The position numbers and the translations under genes were made by a program. This document shows positions 1 to 7,839 of a stretch of 64,000 nucleotides of DNA, piece by piece (within the stretch, counting starts at the first letter, position 1; every line of letters begins with the position of its first letter). Location: positions 310,001 through 374,000 of the forward strand of contig CAVVSK010000011.1 in the NCBI GenBank assembly GCA_963750965.1, written 5' to 3'. The stretch comes from CANKHA01 sp963750965 (GTDB lineage: Bacteria > Pseudomonadota > Alphaproteobacteria > Rhizobiales > Xanthobacteraceae). The notes beneath the pieces are model-generated. The model was not told the DNA's origin, did not search any database, and was given only the letters and a program-made list of their open reading frames with translations.

Positions 1-1442
1 GAGCCGATGCGCGGCCGGTCGAGGTTGTGAACGAGGTATTCGATCTCTTTGCCGCGCTTGACGCCACCGACGAGCAACTCGATTTCCCGATCCTTTATGG
101 CTCGGCCAAGCAGGGCTGGATGGCGACGAGCCTGGAAGGATCGCATGACGACGGCATGAAACCGCTGTTCGAGCTGGTGCGGAAGCATGTCGGCCCCCCG
201 CAGGTCGAAGAGGGCCCGTTCCGCCTGCTGGGCACGATCCTGGAAGCCAATCCCTATCTGGGCCGCATCGTCACCGGCCGCATCACCTCCGGTTCCCTCA
301 AACCGAACCAGGCGGTGAAGGTGCTCGACCATGACGGCACGCTGATCGAAACCGGCCGTGTCACCAAGGTGCTGGCCTTCCGCGGCCTTGAGCGCGTTCC
401 GCTCGACGAAGCGGCAGCGGGTGACATCGTTGCCATCGCAGGCTTGCCCAACGCCACCGTCGCACACACGATCTGCGATCCATCTGTTGAGATGCCGATC
501 AAAGCGCAGCCGATCGATCCGCCGACGCTGGCCATGACCTTCCGCGTCAACGATTCCCCGCTCGCCGGCACCGAAGGCGACAAGGTGACCGGTCGTATGA
601 TCCGGGACCGGCTCTTGCGCGAGGGCGAAGGCAACGTGGCGTTGCGCGTGAGCGAATCCGACGACAAGGATTCCATGGAAGTGGCCGGCCGTGGCGAGTT
701 GCAGCTTGGCATCCTGATCGAAACCATGCGGCGCGAGGGCTTCGAGCTCTCGGTGTCGCGGCCGAAAGTGCTGCTGCGTCGGGACGCGGCGGGTGAGCTA
801 CAGGAGCCGATCGAAGAGGTCGTGATCGACGTCGACGAAATCCACTCAGGCGTCGTCGTGCAGAAGATGTCCGAGCGCAAGGCCGAGATGATCGAGATGC
901 GCCCCTCCGGCGGCCACCGCGTGCGGCTGGTGTTCTACGCGCCGACGCGCGGCCTGATCGGCTACCAGGGTGAATTGCTGACCGACACGCGCGGCACCGC
1001 GATCATGAACCGGCTGTTCCACAATTACGCGCCGTTCAAGGGCGAGATCCAGGGCCGCCGCAATGGCGTGCTGATCTCAAACGAAGCCGGCGAGGCAGTC
1101 GCCTATGCCATGTGGAAGCTGGAGGACCGCGGCCCGATGATGATCGAGCCGGGATGGAAGGTGTATCGCGGCATGATCGTGGGCGAGCATACCCGCGACA
1201 ATGACCTTGAGATCAACGTACTCAAAGGCAAGCAACTCACCAACATTCGCACCACCTCCAAGGACGAAGCAGTGCGGCTGACACCGCCGATCCGCATGAC
1301 GCTGGAAAAGGCGCTGGCTTATATTGAGGACGATGAGCTGGTTGAAGTGACGCCGAAATCGATCCGGTTGCGCAAGAAGCTGCTCGACCCGAACGAGCGC
1401 AAGCGCGAAGAGCGCAAGAAGGAAGCGGAAGCCGTCGCTTGA
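1..1442 (+). CDS. typA: Ribosome-associated GTPase TypA/BipA, 5'-truncated by the window edge
   Basis: Translational GTPase that binds the 70S ribosome and helps 50S assembly and growth under stress. The reading frame is open from base 3 and enters the family at the end of the G domain (RPVEVVNEVFDLFAALDATD), so the P-loop and switch regions lie upstream of the window. What remains is domain II (EF-Tu-like beta barrel, starting near GPFRLLGTILEANPYLGRI), the EF-G-like domains III and V, and the TypA-specific C-terminal domain (GHRVRLVFYAPTRGLIGYQG), ending in a Lys/Arg/Glu-rich tail. An ATG at 27 is internal to the family alignment and is not the real start. There is no partner gene downstream; the next gene is convergent. 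Confidence 0.96.
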   Translation, partial: ADARPVEVVNEVFDLFAALDATDEQLDFPILYGSAKQGWMATSLEGSHDDGMKPLFELVRKHVGPPQVEEGPFRLLGTILEANPYLGRIVTGRITSGSLKPNQAVKVLDHDGTLIETGRVTKVLAFRGLERVPLDEAAAGDIVAIAGLPNATVAHTICDPSVEMPIKAQPIDPPTLAMTFRVNDSPLAGTEGDKVTGRMIRDRLLREGEGNVALRVSESDDKDSMEVAGRGELQLGILIETMRREGFELSVSRPKVLLRRDAAGELQEPIEEVVIDVDEIHSGVVVQKMSERKAEMIEMRPSGGHRVRLVFYAPTRGLIGYQGELLTDTRGTAIMNRLFHNYAPFKGEIQGRRNGVLISNEAGEAVAYAMWKLEDRGPMMIEPGWKVYRGMIVGEHTRDNDLEINVLKGKQLTNIRTTSKDEAVRLTPPIRMTLEKALAYIEDDELVEVTPKSIRLRKKLLDPNERKREERKKEAEAVA

Positions 1443-1499
1443 TTCTTAAAACAGGGGTCGGTTTTCGGATCAACCAAGCGCGCGTTTCACGTCAACGCA

Positions 1500-2723
1500 T
1501 CAATTGGGCAGATCCGAGAGTTGGCCGGCGAGCGCGTCGGCCCGCTTTCGCGCTTCTTTCGCGAGACAATCTTCCCGCCCAAGCTGCCCGCCCATTGCCG
1601 CTTGCAGCGCGCATATGCCGCTGATTGACTGCGACCAGGTCCGCTGCGCCGCCGCCGCATCTCTCGCCTGCAATGGCGTGCCCGCGCGCTTGATGGCGTC
1701 GAGATAGGCGGCCATTTCCTGCTCGGCCTCGTCCTTCTCGGCGCGGCGGCAGGCCGGCGAGGAAGCGCTGCCGCCCGAAATCTCGCAAGCCAAAGCGGAG
1801 GCCGCCGATTTGCGCAGCGAGGCCATCCGCGCGCTCACCCACTTTTCAAGCACCGCAACGCGGGAATAGACGCCATAAAGATCGGGCAGCGCACAGCCGA
1901 TACCCCAGCTCACGATGCCCGCTTGCGTCTGAAATCGCCTGGTCTTGTCCATCACCATTAGCGGGCCGCCAGAATCGCCCTGGCAGGAATCCTTGCCCCC
2001 GCGTCGCAGGCCTGCGCATAGCATGCGTGACGTGACATGGCCGTCGTAGGACTGCTCTGAATTGCATCGGTCGCGACCGACTATGGGCACCGACACCTCG
2101 CGCAGGCTCGTAGGAAAGGTAGTGCCGGTATCACCCCACCCCGTAACAAAAGACGTCGTGCCGGGCGGCGCCAGCAGTGATTCTTGATCACGGGTAATGA
2201 CGTTGGCCATTTGACCCGGCCTCACGTCGGTAATTTTCGTCTTGAGCTGAACTAACGCGACGTCGAAGTCGAAGGTCGATCCGTCGTATTGCGGATGGAT
2301 TTTGATCCGCCTCACCTCATGTCGGGTGCCGCCGACGGCGAGCGATTGGGTGCCGGTCAGGATATGCAGATCGCGCGCGCGCAGGAAATCGGTGCAATGT
2401 GCGGCGGTGAGGACGAATTCTTCGTCGATTACGGAGCCGCCACAGAACTGCGCTTGATAGTTGTTGCTCTCGGAAGCGAGCAGCAGAGCCGCCTGGAACG
2501 GCCAGCGGCCGGGCGCGGATTTCACGCCTCCAACAATGAGGGCGATATCCGGCAGCTGCATTCGTGCGTCGGGCGCCAGGCCAAGCGCGCGCGCGAAGAC
2601 AGCTGCTTCCTGCTGGCGGACATGGTCCCGCGCCCAATTGCTGCCGCCCGCAAGACCCTCGCTCGCAGCGCAAATAGCCATCAGCGCGGGCAGGAGCCCG
2701 GCGAATTTTGCTCTAGATCGCAT
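1500..2723 (-). CDS. Secreted trypsin-like serine protease with a C-terminal LprI-like (DUF1311) tail
   Basis: 407 aa from the ATG at 2723, chosen because it is preceded by a GGGGGAA ribosome site and gives a clear signal peptide (MRSRAKFAGLLPALMAICAA). Upstream in-frame codons add an unrelated 80-residue extension. The chymotrypsin-fold domain starts near IVGGVKSAPGRWPFQ (about residue 63). The triad is His109 (LTAAHC), Asp154 (DFDVALVQL) and Ser251 (GDSGGP). Asp245, six residues before the serine, is the position that gives trypsin-like cleavage after Lys/Arg. Residues about 310-407 form a separate region with four cysteines and the pattern QRTWSQSISGIC...GGQ...CL, which resembles the LprI/DUF1311 family. 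Expected in the periplasm or outside the cell. Monocistronic, convergent with typA. Confidence 0.88.
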   Translation of the reverse strand: MRSRAKFAGLLPALMAICAASEGLAGGSNWARDHVRQQEAAVFARALGLAPDARMQLPDIALIVGGVKSAPGRWPFQAALLLASESNNYQAQFCGGSVIDEEFVLTAAHCTDFLRARDLHILTGTQSLAVGGTRHEVRRIKIHPQYDGSTFDFDVALVQLKTKITDVRPGQMANVITRDQESLLAPPGTTSFVTGWGDTGTTFPTSLREVSVPIVGRDRCNSEQSYDGHVTSRMLCAGLRRGGKDSCQGDSGGPLMVMDKTRRFQTQAGIVSWGIGCALPDLYGVYSRVAVLEKWVSARMASLRKSAASALACEISGGSASSPACRRAEKDEAEQEMAAYLDAIKRAGTPLQARDAAAAQRTWSQSISGICALQAAMGGQLGREDCLAKEARKRADALAGQLSDLPN

Positions 2724-3026
2724 TTCCCCCGACGTTTTTTTGGCGCCCGCCAAGTTACAGAATGGCACAAAAGGGCAGCGCGGCAAAACGTGCCGCAACG
2801 GCAAGGACGCCATGATTCGCCAGAAACGACCCGAAAACCCTGCCACAAAGCGCCGCCCTGCGTCCCAGCCGTAGCGGCGCGTACGGTTTTCAAATTTCAC
2901 CGCGGCGGGCTGTTTTACCGGTCTGATAAGGGATTTTGATGCATTCCTACAACAGTAATCCACACCGTTAACCGATCGTTACAGACAGGGCTTGATGGGC
3001 GGCCCGCTGCTTGCTTCTATCTATGC
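2724..3026. other. Divergent intergenic region, protease / GNAT
   Basis: 303 bp between two divergent genes, so it should hold both promoters. It includes the protease ribosome site just left of 2735. I see no convincing -35/-10 pair, hairpin or extra gene. Confidence 0.4.
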
Positions 3027-3536
3027 ATGAGCACAGTCGTCATCGAAATCCGCCAAGCCAAGCCGGCCGATGCGCCAGCGGTGGCGGCGGCTCATGATGA
3101 GGCTTGGCGTTCCGCCTATCAGGGCATCATTCCCGGCGTCGAACTCGATAAGCTCATCAACCGGCGCGGCGCCGACTGGTGGGAGAGTGCGGTCCGCAAA
3201 GGCAGCCGCATTTCGCTCCTGGCTTTCGGCAACAACATTGCCGGTTATGCCAACTACGGGCGTAACCGCGCGCGCAGCCTCTATTATGACGGCGAGATCT
3301 ACGAGCTCTATCTGCGGCCGGAATTCCAGGGCGTCGGTTTCGGCCGCCGCCTATTCACCGCCGCACGGCGTGACCTTGCGCAAAGCGGCATGAAGAGCCT
3401 GGTGGTCTGGGCGCTTTCCGACAACGACCCCGCAGTGGAATTTTATCGCGCGCTCGGGGGGCGCGCTGTCGCCCGCTCCTCGGAGCGCTTCGGCAGCCGC
3501 GTGCTCGACAAGGTCGCTTACGGCTGGAATAGCTGA
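3027..3536 (+). CDS. GNAT-family N-acetyltransferase
   Basis: 169 aa, the usual length of a single GNAT domain. It transfers an acetyl group from acetyl-CoA to an amine; the substrate cannot be told from sequence. The N-terminal beta-alpha unit (IEIRQAKPADAPAVAAAHDEAW) and the acetyl-CoA-binding motif A (LYLRPEFQGVGFGRRLF, matching Q/R-x-x-G-x-G/A) are clear, as is the C-terminal NDPAVEFYRALGG segment typical of the family. The start at 3027 lies right after a second overlapping ATG-like triplet and has no strong Shine-Dalgarno. It is single and divergent from the protease. Confidence 0.85.
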   Translation: MSTVVIEIRQAKPADAPAVAAAHDEAWRSAYQGIIPGVELDKLINRRGADWWESAVRKGSRISLLAFGNNIAGYANYGRNRARSLYYDGEIYELYLRPEFQGVGFGRRLFTAARRDLAQSGMKSLVVWALSDNDPAVEFYRALGGRAVARSSERFGSRVLDKVAYGWNS

Positions 3537-3665
3537 CGACCACCCTGAGCGCCACGGCCCGCTCATTCCCGAGAAACTCCATCATTCCGGAAAAGCGGAT
3601 ACCGCGAGCCCTCACAACCGGGTAGGATTTCTTCGGCTAAACGTCCTACCAGGGAGAATGCTTCA

Positions 3666-4517
3666 ATGCTGCGGGATCACCATTACGACGGCAAGTTTTT
3701 CTGGCCCGAGAATGTCCGCACCGCCGTGGTCCTGACATTGGATTTCCAGGGCGGGGAGGACGTGCGCCCGCTTCCTGATGGAACGCTCGATAATGAGGAA
3801 TGGACCCAGTGCGAATATGGGCCGCACACCGGCATCTGGCGCATTCTCCGCATTCTTGAGGAGGAGAAGGTCAAGATCACCTTCAATACCTGTGGCGGCA
3901 TCGCCGAACGTTATCCGGAAGCGGTAAAGGCCATTGTCGCGCAGGGCCATGAAATCGCTGGCCATGGCTATCATCACGAATGCGCCCGTGAGCTGACCCG
4001 CGATCAGGAATGGGATGTGATGAAGCGCACGGGCGACATGATCCGCAACCGCACCGGACATCAGCCGCTCGGGTGGCGATCCTGCACCCAGAGCCCGAAC
4101 AGCATCGAGCTGCTGATGGAGCATGGCTATCTCTGGAACAGCAATTCCTTTTCGTTTGATCTGCCGTTCCTATGGGAGAGTAACGGGCGTTATCTGGTTG
4201 AGCTGCCGCGCCAGCCTTATGGCGACGGCCGCACCTATGCTCATCGCAATAATGATGCCGGCAATCCGCGCGACACCTTGGTGGTCTGGAAGTCGATGTT
4301 CGACGAATTCTATGAGGAGTCGAAGTCAGTCGCGACCTATGTGCCGTTCCAGATTCATGACTACATCTCCGGACGGCCGGGCCGAGCCCAGGCGTTACGC
4401 AGCATCATTCAGCACATGAAGAAAGCCGAGGGTGCCTGGATCACGACGGCCACAGAGGTTGCCCGCTGGACCCGCGATCACGTCTTCAAGCTGGGGCGAC
4501 AGGACGCCGCGGAATAA
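3666..4517 (+). CDS. Polysaccharide-deacetylase-fold (NodB/PuuE-like) hydrolase
   Basis: 283 aa, cytosolic (no signal peptide), with a good AGGGAG site upstream of the ATG. The NodB fold is indicated by LTLDFQGGED (Asp26, in place of TFDD), the zinc motif HEIAGHGYHHE (His100 and His104), GWRSCTQSPNS and the C-terminal PFQIHDYISGRPGRA. The absence of a signal peptide, and similarity to the allantoinase PuuE/cyclic-imidase branch of the fold, suggest it opens a small ring or amide rather than trimming chitin or peptidoglycan; this is inference. Two paralogues lie at 10400 and 11252. It is separated from folD, which is convergent. Confidence 0.82.
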   Translation: MLRDHHYDGKFFWPENVRTAVVLTLDFQGGEDVRPLPDGTLDNEEWTQCEYGPHTGIWRILRILEEEKVKITFNTCGGIAERYPEAVKAIVAQGHEIAGHGYHHECARELTRDQEWDVMKRTGDMIRNRTGHQPLGWRSCTQSPNSIELLMEHGYLWNSNSFSFDLPFLWESNGRYLVELPRQPYGDGRTYAHRNNDAGNPRDTLVVWKSMFDEFYEESKSVATYVPFQIHDYISGRPGRAQALRSIIQHMKKAEGAWITTATEVARWTRDHVFKLGRQDAAE

Positions 4518-4591
4518 CGCAGCCAAAGGGAACTGAGGCGTCTTCCGATGTTTTGCATGCGGGGCGCAACGCTGGCGGAATCCCGGCTGAC

Positions 4592-5449
4592 TTACTGACT
4601 TTGCGCCGCCTGCAGAGTATTCGCCAGCAGGCAGGCGATGGTCATCGGTCCGACGCCACCCGGAACCGGCGTGATCGCGCCGGCGACCTTTGCGGCTTCG
4701 GCGAAGGCCACGTCGCCGACCAGCCTCGCCTTGCCGCCCTCCCCGGCAGACCGGTTAATCCCAACATCGATGATCGTTGCTCCCGGTCTGATCCAGTCAC
4801 CGCGGATCATCTCGGCGCGCCCGATCGCGGCGACCAGCAAGTCAGCGCGGCGGCACACGGCAGGCAAATCGGGCGTCCGGGAATGGGCGATGGTCACCGT
4901 CGCATTTTCGCGCAACAGCAATTGTGCGAGCGGCTTGCCGACAATGTTGGAGCGGCCGATCACCACGGCTTCCATGCCCGCCAGGGAAGGGTGAACGGCT
5001 TTGGCGAGTAGAATGCATCCAAGCGGCGTACAAGGCACAAGCCCCGGCAGATTCATATTCAGCTTGCCGACATTGAGCGGATGGAAGCCGTCCACATCCT
5101 TCGCCGGATCGACGGCCGCGATGATTTTTGACGCATCGATTCCAGCTGGGAGCGGTATCTGCACCAGAATGCCGTGCACCTGCGGGTCGTCGTTTAGCCG
5201 CCGCACCAATGCGAGCAATTCGGCCTCGCCGGCCGTGCCCGGCAGGCGGTGGTCGTAGGAGCGCATGCCAGCTTCCTGCACCGCCTTGGTTTTGTTGCGG
5301 ACATAGATCTCGCTCGCGGGATTGTCGCCCACCAGCACGGCCGCCAGCCCCGGCACGACGCCGCGGGCGGCCAGCGCGCGCACCTCCGTCGCGATCTTGG
5401 CGCGCAGTTCCGCCGCAAGGATTTTGCCGTCGATGATGCGTGCGGTCAT
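4592..5449 (-). CDS. folD: Methylenetetrahydrofolate dehydrogenase / methenyltetrahydrofolate cyclohydrolase FolD
   Basis: 285 aa, standard length. Bifunctional one-carbon enzyme interconverting 5,10-methylene-, 5,10-methenyl- and 10-formyl-tetrahydrofolate with NADP(H). Catalytic Tyr49 and Lys53 sit in SEIYVRNKTKA. The folate-site sequences ILVQIPLP, KDVDGFHPLNVGKL and the Rossmann signature VIGRSNIVGKPLA are intact, and the protein ends with the conserved ITPVPGGVGPMTIACLLANT. It is the second gene of a two-gene unit with yggT, whose stop lies 38 bp upstream, an arrangement common in Hyphomicrobiales. Confidence 0.97.
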   Translation of the reverse strand: MTARIIDGKILAAELRAKIATEVRALAARGVVPGLAAVLVGDNPASEIYVRNKTKAVQEAGMRSYDHRLPGTAGEAELLALVRRLNDDPQVHGILVQIPLPAGIDASKIIAAVDPAKDVDGFHPLNVGKLNMNLPGLVPCTPLGCILLAKAVHPSLAGMEAVVIGRSNIVGKPLAQLLLRENATVTIAHSRTPDLPAVCRRADLLVAAIGRAEMIRGDWIRPGATIIDVGINRSAGEGGKARLVGDVAFAEAAKVAGAITPVPGGVGPMTIACLLANTLQAAQSQ

Positions 5450-5487
5450 GTGCGCACAATTCTCCAGGACCGCCGCTGGTTACGCCC

Positions 5488-5778
5488 TCAAATGACGTTG
5501 GGGTAGATGTAGTTTACGATCACCTTCTGAATGAAGATGATGATGAGGATGAGGATGACCGGAGAGATGTCGATGCCACCCAGGTTCGGCATAATCGCGC
5601 GGATCGGCTTTAGTGCCGGTTCGGTGATGCGGTAGAGGAAATCCCACAGCATCGACACAAACTGGTTGCGCGTATTCACCACATTGAAAGCGATCAGCCA
5701 GGACAGAACGGCCGAAGCGATCAGCAGCCAGATGTAGATTTCCAAGGCTATCAGGATGACTTCAAGCAGTGCGCGCAT
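5488..5778 (-). CDS. yggT: YggT-family membrane protein
   Basis: 96 aa integral membrane protein. The ATG at 5778 is preferred: it follows a GGCGGAAA site and matches the family's short N-terminus, while the longer reading frame adds 30 Cys/Pro/Arg-rich residues unlike the family. The family core is visible: a first membrane helix (LIALEIYIWLLIASAVLSWL), the loop DFLYRITEPALKPIRAIMP with the conserved TEPxLxPIR, and a second helix (PVILILIIIFIQKVIVNYI). The role is poorly defined; family members are linked to osmotic protection and cell-division site organisation. Cotranscribed with folD. Confidence 0.93.
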   Translation of the reverse strand: MRALLEVILIALEIYIWLLIASAVLSWLIAFNVVNTRNQFVSMLWDFLYRITEPALKPIRAIMPNLGGIDISPVILILIIIFIQKVIVNYIYPNVI

Positions 5779-5938
5779 GGGATTTCCGCCGGTAAAACAA
5801 GGACGCGGCGCACGGTAGCGGGTCAGGCACGGCGGAACAAGGCGGCAGGCATGCAGCAACCTTGACACCTCTGATGGCGCGCCCTAAATGGCCGCACTCG
5901 CTCAACGCGCTATGATCATTGATCGCGCGTCCTCGGCG

Positions 5939-6014
5939 GGGGCCGTAGCTCAGTTGGGAGAGCGCCTCGTTCGCAATGAGGAGGTCAGGGGTTCAAATCC
6001 CCTCGGCTCCACCA
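5939..6014 (+). tRNA. tRNA-Ala (anticodon CGC)
   Basis: 76 nt including an encoded CCA end. The acceptor stem GGGGCCG/CGGCTCC contains the G3-U70 wobble pair that identifies tRNA-Ala. The D-arm is GCTC-AGTTGGGA-GAGC. The anticodon stem CCTCG/TGAGG closes the loop TTCGCAA, giving anticodon CGC, which reads GCG alanine codons. The T-arm AGGGG-TTCAAAT-CCCCT is perfect. Not part of an rRNA operon here. Confidence 0.97.
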
Positions 6015-6135
6015 GCCCCGCCCCGCTTCGCGATCAAGCTTTTGCCAAAGGCCGGGTGTAACCTCATCTCTGATCGTACCGTATAGGCTGGGTGCGAAGG
6101 TTTGCTCAATGCTGCCCAGCTGACTGGAGGAAGCC

Positions 6136-6855
6136 ATGATTTCCGGCGAGAAGATCCAGGCTATTTTCTGGAACACCCTTCCCGTTGCCATACTGATCGG
6201 CGTGGCGGGCGTGCTGTGGTCTGCACAAGGACCGGCGGCCGCGTCCGCGATCCCCTTGCCGGATCCGGTCGTCGATCAGCAACTCGCCAGCGACGAGCCG
6301 CAGGTCGCGGTGCTCGCCGGCGGCTGTTTCTGGGGCGTCCAAGCGGTGTTCCAGCACACCAACGGCGTCCAGCTGGCGCTCAGCGGCTATTCCGGCGGGA
6401 TGAAAACCAATCCCAGCTATGAGGAAGTGACCACCGGCCGAACCGGCCATGCGGAATCGGTGCAGATCAAATACAACCCGCGCGAAATCAGCTACGGGCA
6501 GATCCTCAAAATCTATTTCTCGGTTGTGCATGATCCGACCCAGCTCAACCGGCAAGGGCCCGACGTCGGCACGCATTATCGTTCCGCGATCTTCTATGCC
6601 AACGACGAGCAGAAAAAAATTGCCGAGGCTTACATCGCGCAACTCGGCCAGGCCGGGATCTTCAAATCTCCGATCGTTACCAAGGTCGGGCCGCTTACCG
6701 CTTTTTATCCGGCCGAGGCCTATCATCAAGACTACGCGATCAAGCATCCGACGCAGCCTTACATCGCGATCCACGACCTACCGAAAGTTGACAATCTCAA
6801 GCGTCTTTTCCCCAATATGTACCGAACAAATCCGGTAACCGTCGCTTCGCGCTAA
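6136..6855 (+). CDS. msrA: Peptide methionine-S-sulfoxide reductase MsrA, exported form
   Basis: 239 aa. Reduces methionine-(S)-sulfoxide in oxidised proteins. The ATG at 6136 follows a GGAGGAAG site. Residues 1-37 form a hydrophobic export signal or anchor (LPVAILIGVAGVLW), then the MsrA domain begins at about residue 56 with the catalytic GGCFWG (Cys64), followed by SGYSGG, GHAESVQIKYNP, FFS/VVHDPTQLNRQGPDVGTHYRS and the C-terminal AYHQDY. Cys64 is the only cysteine in the protein, so there is no resolving cysteine and the sulfenic acid must be reduced directly by an external thiol donor. The leader places it in the periplasm or on the outer face of the inner membrane. Confidence 0.93.
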   Translation: MISGEKIQAIFWNTLPVAILIGVAGVLWSAQGPAAASAIPLPDPVVDQQLASDEPQVAVLAGGCFWGVQAVFQHTNGVQLALSGYSGGMKTNPSYEEVTTGRTGHAESVQIKYNPREISYGQILKIYFSVVHDPTQLNRQGPDVGTHYRSAIFYANDEQKKIAEAYIAQLGQAGIFKSPIVTKVGPLTAFYPAEAYHQDYAIKHPTQPYIAIHDLPKVDNLKRLFPNMYRTNPVTVASR

Positions 6856-6870
6856 CGTGCTTAATTGTGA

Positions 6871-6897
6871 TTGACGGCGGCGCAGAATACGCCGCCG
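6871..6897 (+). terminator. Hairpin after msrA
   Basis: A perfect 10-bp inverted repeat (GACGGCGGCG / CGCCGCCGTC) with a 7-nt loop begins 15 bp after the msrA stop. There is no T-run behind it, so it may stabilise the mRNA 3' end or act with Rho rather than as an intrinsic terminator. Confidence 0.5.
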
Positions 6898-6985
6898 TCA
6901 TGGCTGACACTGGAACTATCCCTCCCAATCCTCCGTTGGAAAACCAGCGCCCAACGCGGTGCGCTAGAGTTTTCAGGAGGAAGCA

Positions 6986-7729
6986 ATGCCGTCCCACGAT
7001 CTAAAATGCCAAGTCGCGGGCGCTGTGCGCGTCGGCATCATTGCTCTTGGCTTTGTCGCGTTCACTGGGCCAGCTGTGATGATCCTGTCGAGCCCCGAAG
7101 CCTACGCGCGCGAAGACGGCGAAAAAAGTGGCCGCAAAAGTGGCGACGATAAAGGCGGCGACCGCGTGGGCGCGAAGGTCGCCGATCGCAAAGCCGCAAC
7201 TGGCACGACCGGAGTTAGGATTTTCCGCGGGTTAGTTGGCGGCGACGGCGCAGGCGTCAGCATTCAGCGTGTACCCACGAACGCGGGCGCCGCATCCTCG
7301 CCGGCCCGAGCCAACGCCAACACAGGGCCCGGATTAGCGCGGACCAGTCAAGGCACTGGCGCGGGCCCGAAGGCGGCGTTTGCCACCGCCCCGGCAACAG
7401 CTTCAACGGCCGGTGTCGGCATCGGCAATTATCCCGCCACTGCCGGCCCGACCGGTACGGCGGTTGGCTTCGGCGGCGACAGCTTCGCAAGCGGCAGCGT
7501 CAGTGTCGGCTTCGGCGGCGGGAGCGACGGTCGCAGCGACGATTCCAACACCATCAGCGGCCAGGGAGGAACGGGCGGCTCGGATATTCCCTCTGCGTTC
7601 GAAACCCTGTCCCGCGCGCAGCAGGCGCGCGTCATGCAACGCTGCAAGGAGGTTGTCGCCCGTCCCGCGCTGGCCGAGCAGAACCAGCTCACGATCTGCC
7701 AGGTGCTGCTGGCGATGGCCAAGCCCTAA
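6986..7729 (+). CDS. Gly/Ala/Ser-rich secreted protein, unknown function
   Basis: 247 aa, not recognised. The ATG at 6986 has an excellent AGGAGGA site. The N-terminus is a signal peptide (basic MPSHDLKCQVAGAVRVG, hydrophobic IIALGFVAFTGPAVMIL, cut near AYARE). A charged Lys/Asp/Gly segment (residues about 37-75) follows, then a long low-complexity Gly/Ala/Ser/Thr region with repeated GFGG motifs, and last a compact C-terminal unit (about residues 195-247, FETLSRAQQARVMQRCKEVVARP...ICQVLLAM) with two cysteines that may be disulfide-linked. That C-terminal unit looks like the conserved part. A strong terminator follows. Confidence 0.7.
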   Translation: MPSHDLKCQVAGAVRVGIIALGFVAFTGPAVMILSSPEAYAREDGEKSGRKSGDDKGGDRVGAKVADRKAATGTTGVRIFRGLVGGDGAGVSIQRVPTNAGAASSPARANANTGPGLARTSQGTGAGPKAAFATAPATASTAGVGIGNYPATAGPTGTAVGFGGDSFASGSVSVGFGGGSDGRSDDSNTISGQGGTGGSDIPSAFETLSRAQQARVMQRCKEVVARPALAEQNQLTICQVLLAMAKP

Positions 7730-7752
7730 CATAACCCGCGATTTCGGTTTGA

Positions 7753-7783
7753 CGGCCGGGCTTGCTGCCCGGCCGTTGCTTTT
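7753..7783 (+). terminator. Intrinsic terminator
   Basis: Inverted repeat CGGCCGGGC / GCCCGGCCG with a 5-nt loop, followed by TTGCTTTTTG. It ends the transcript of the Gly-rich secreted protein before the MFS gene. Confidence 0.8.
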
Positions 7784-7839
7784 TGCGCGCCGACCCGGCA
7801 GATCGGATCGGAACAGATGGGAATGGGGGCGAAGGGCCG

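Noticed and set aside
2289..2939. 216-codon + strand ORF
   Set aside because: Opposite the protease gene, whose catalytic motifs are clear; no supporting start or similarity.
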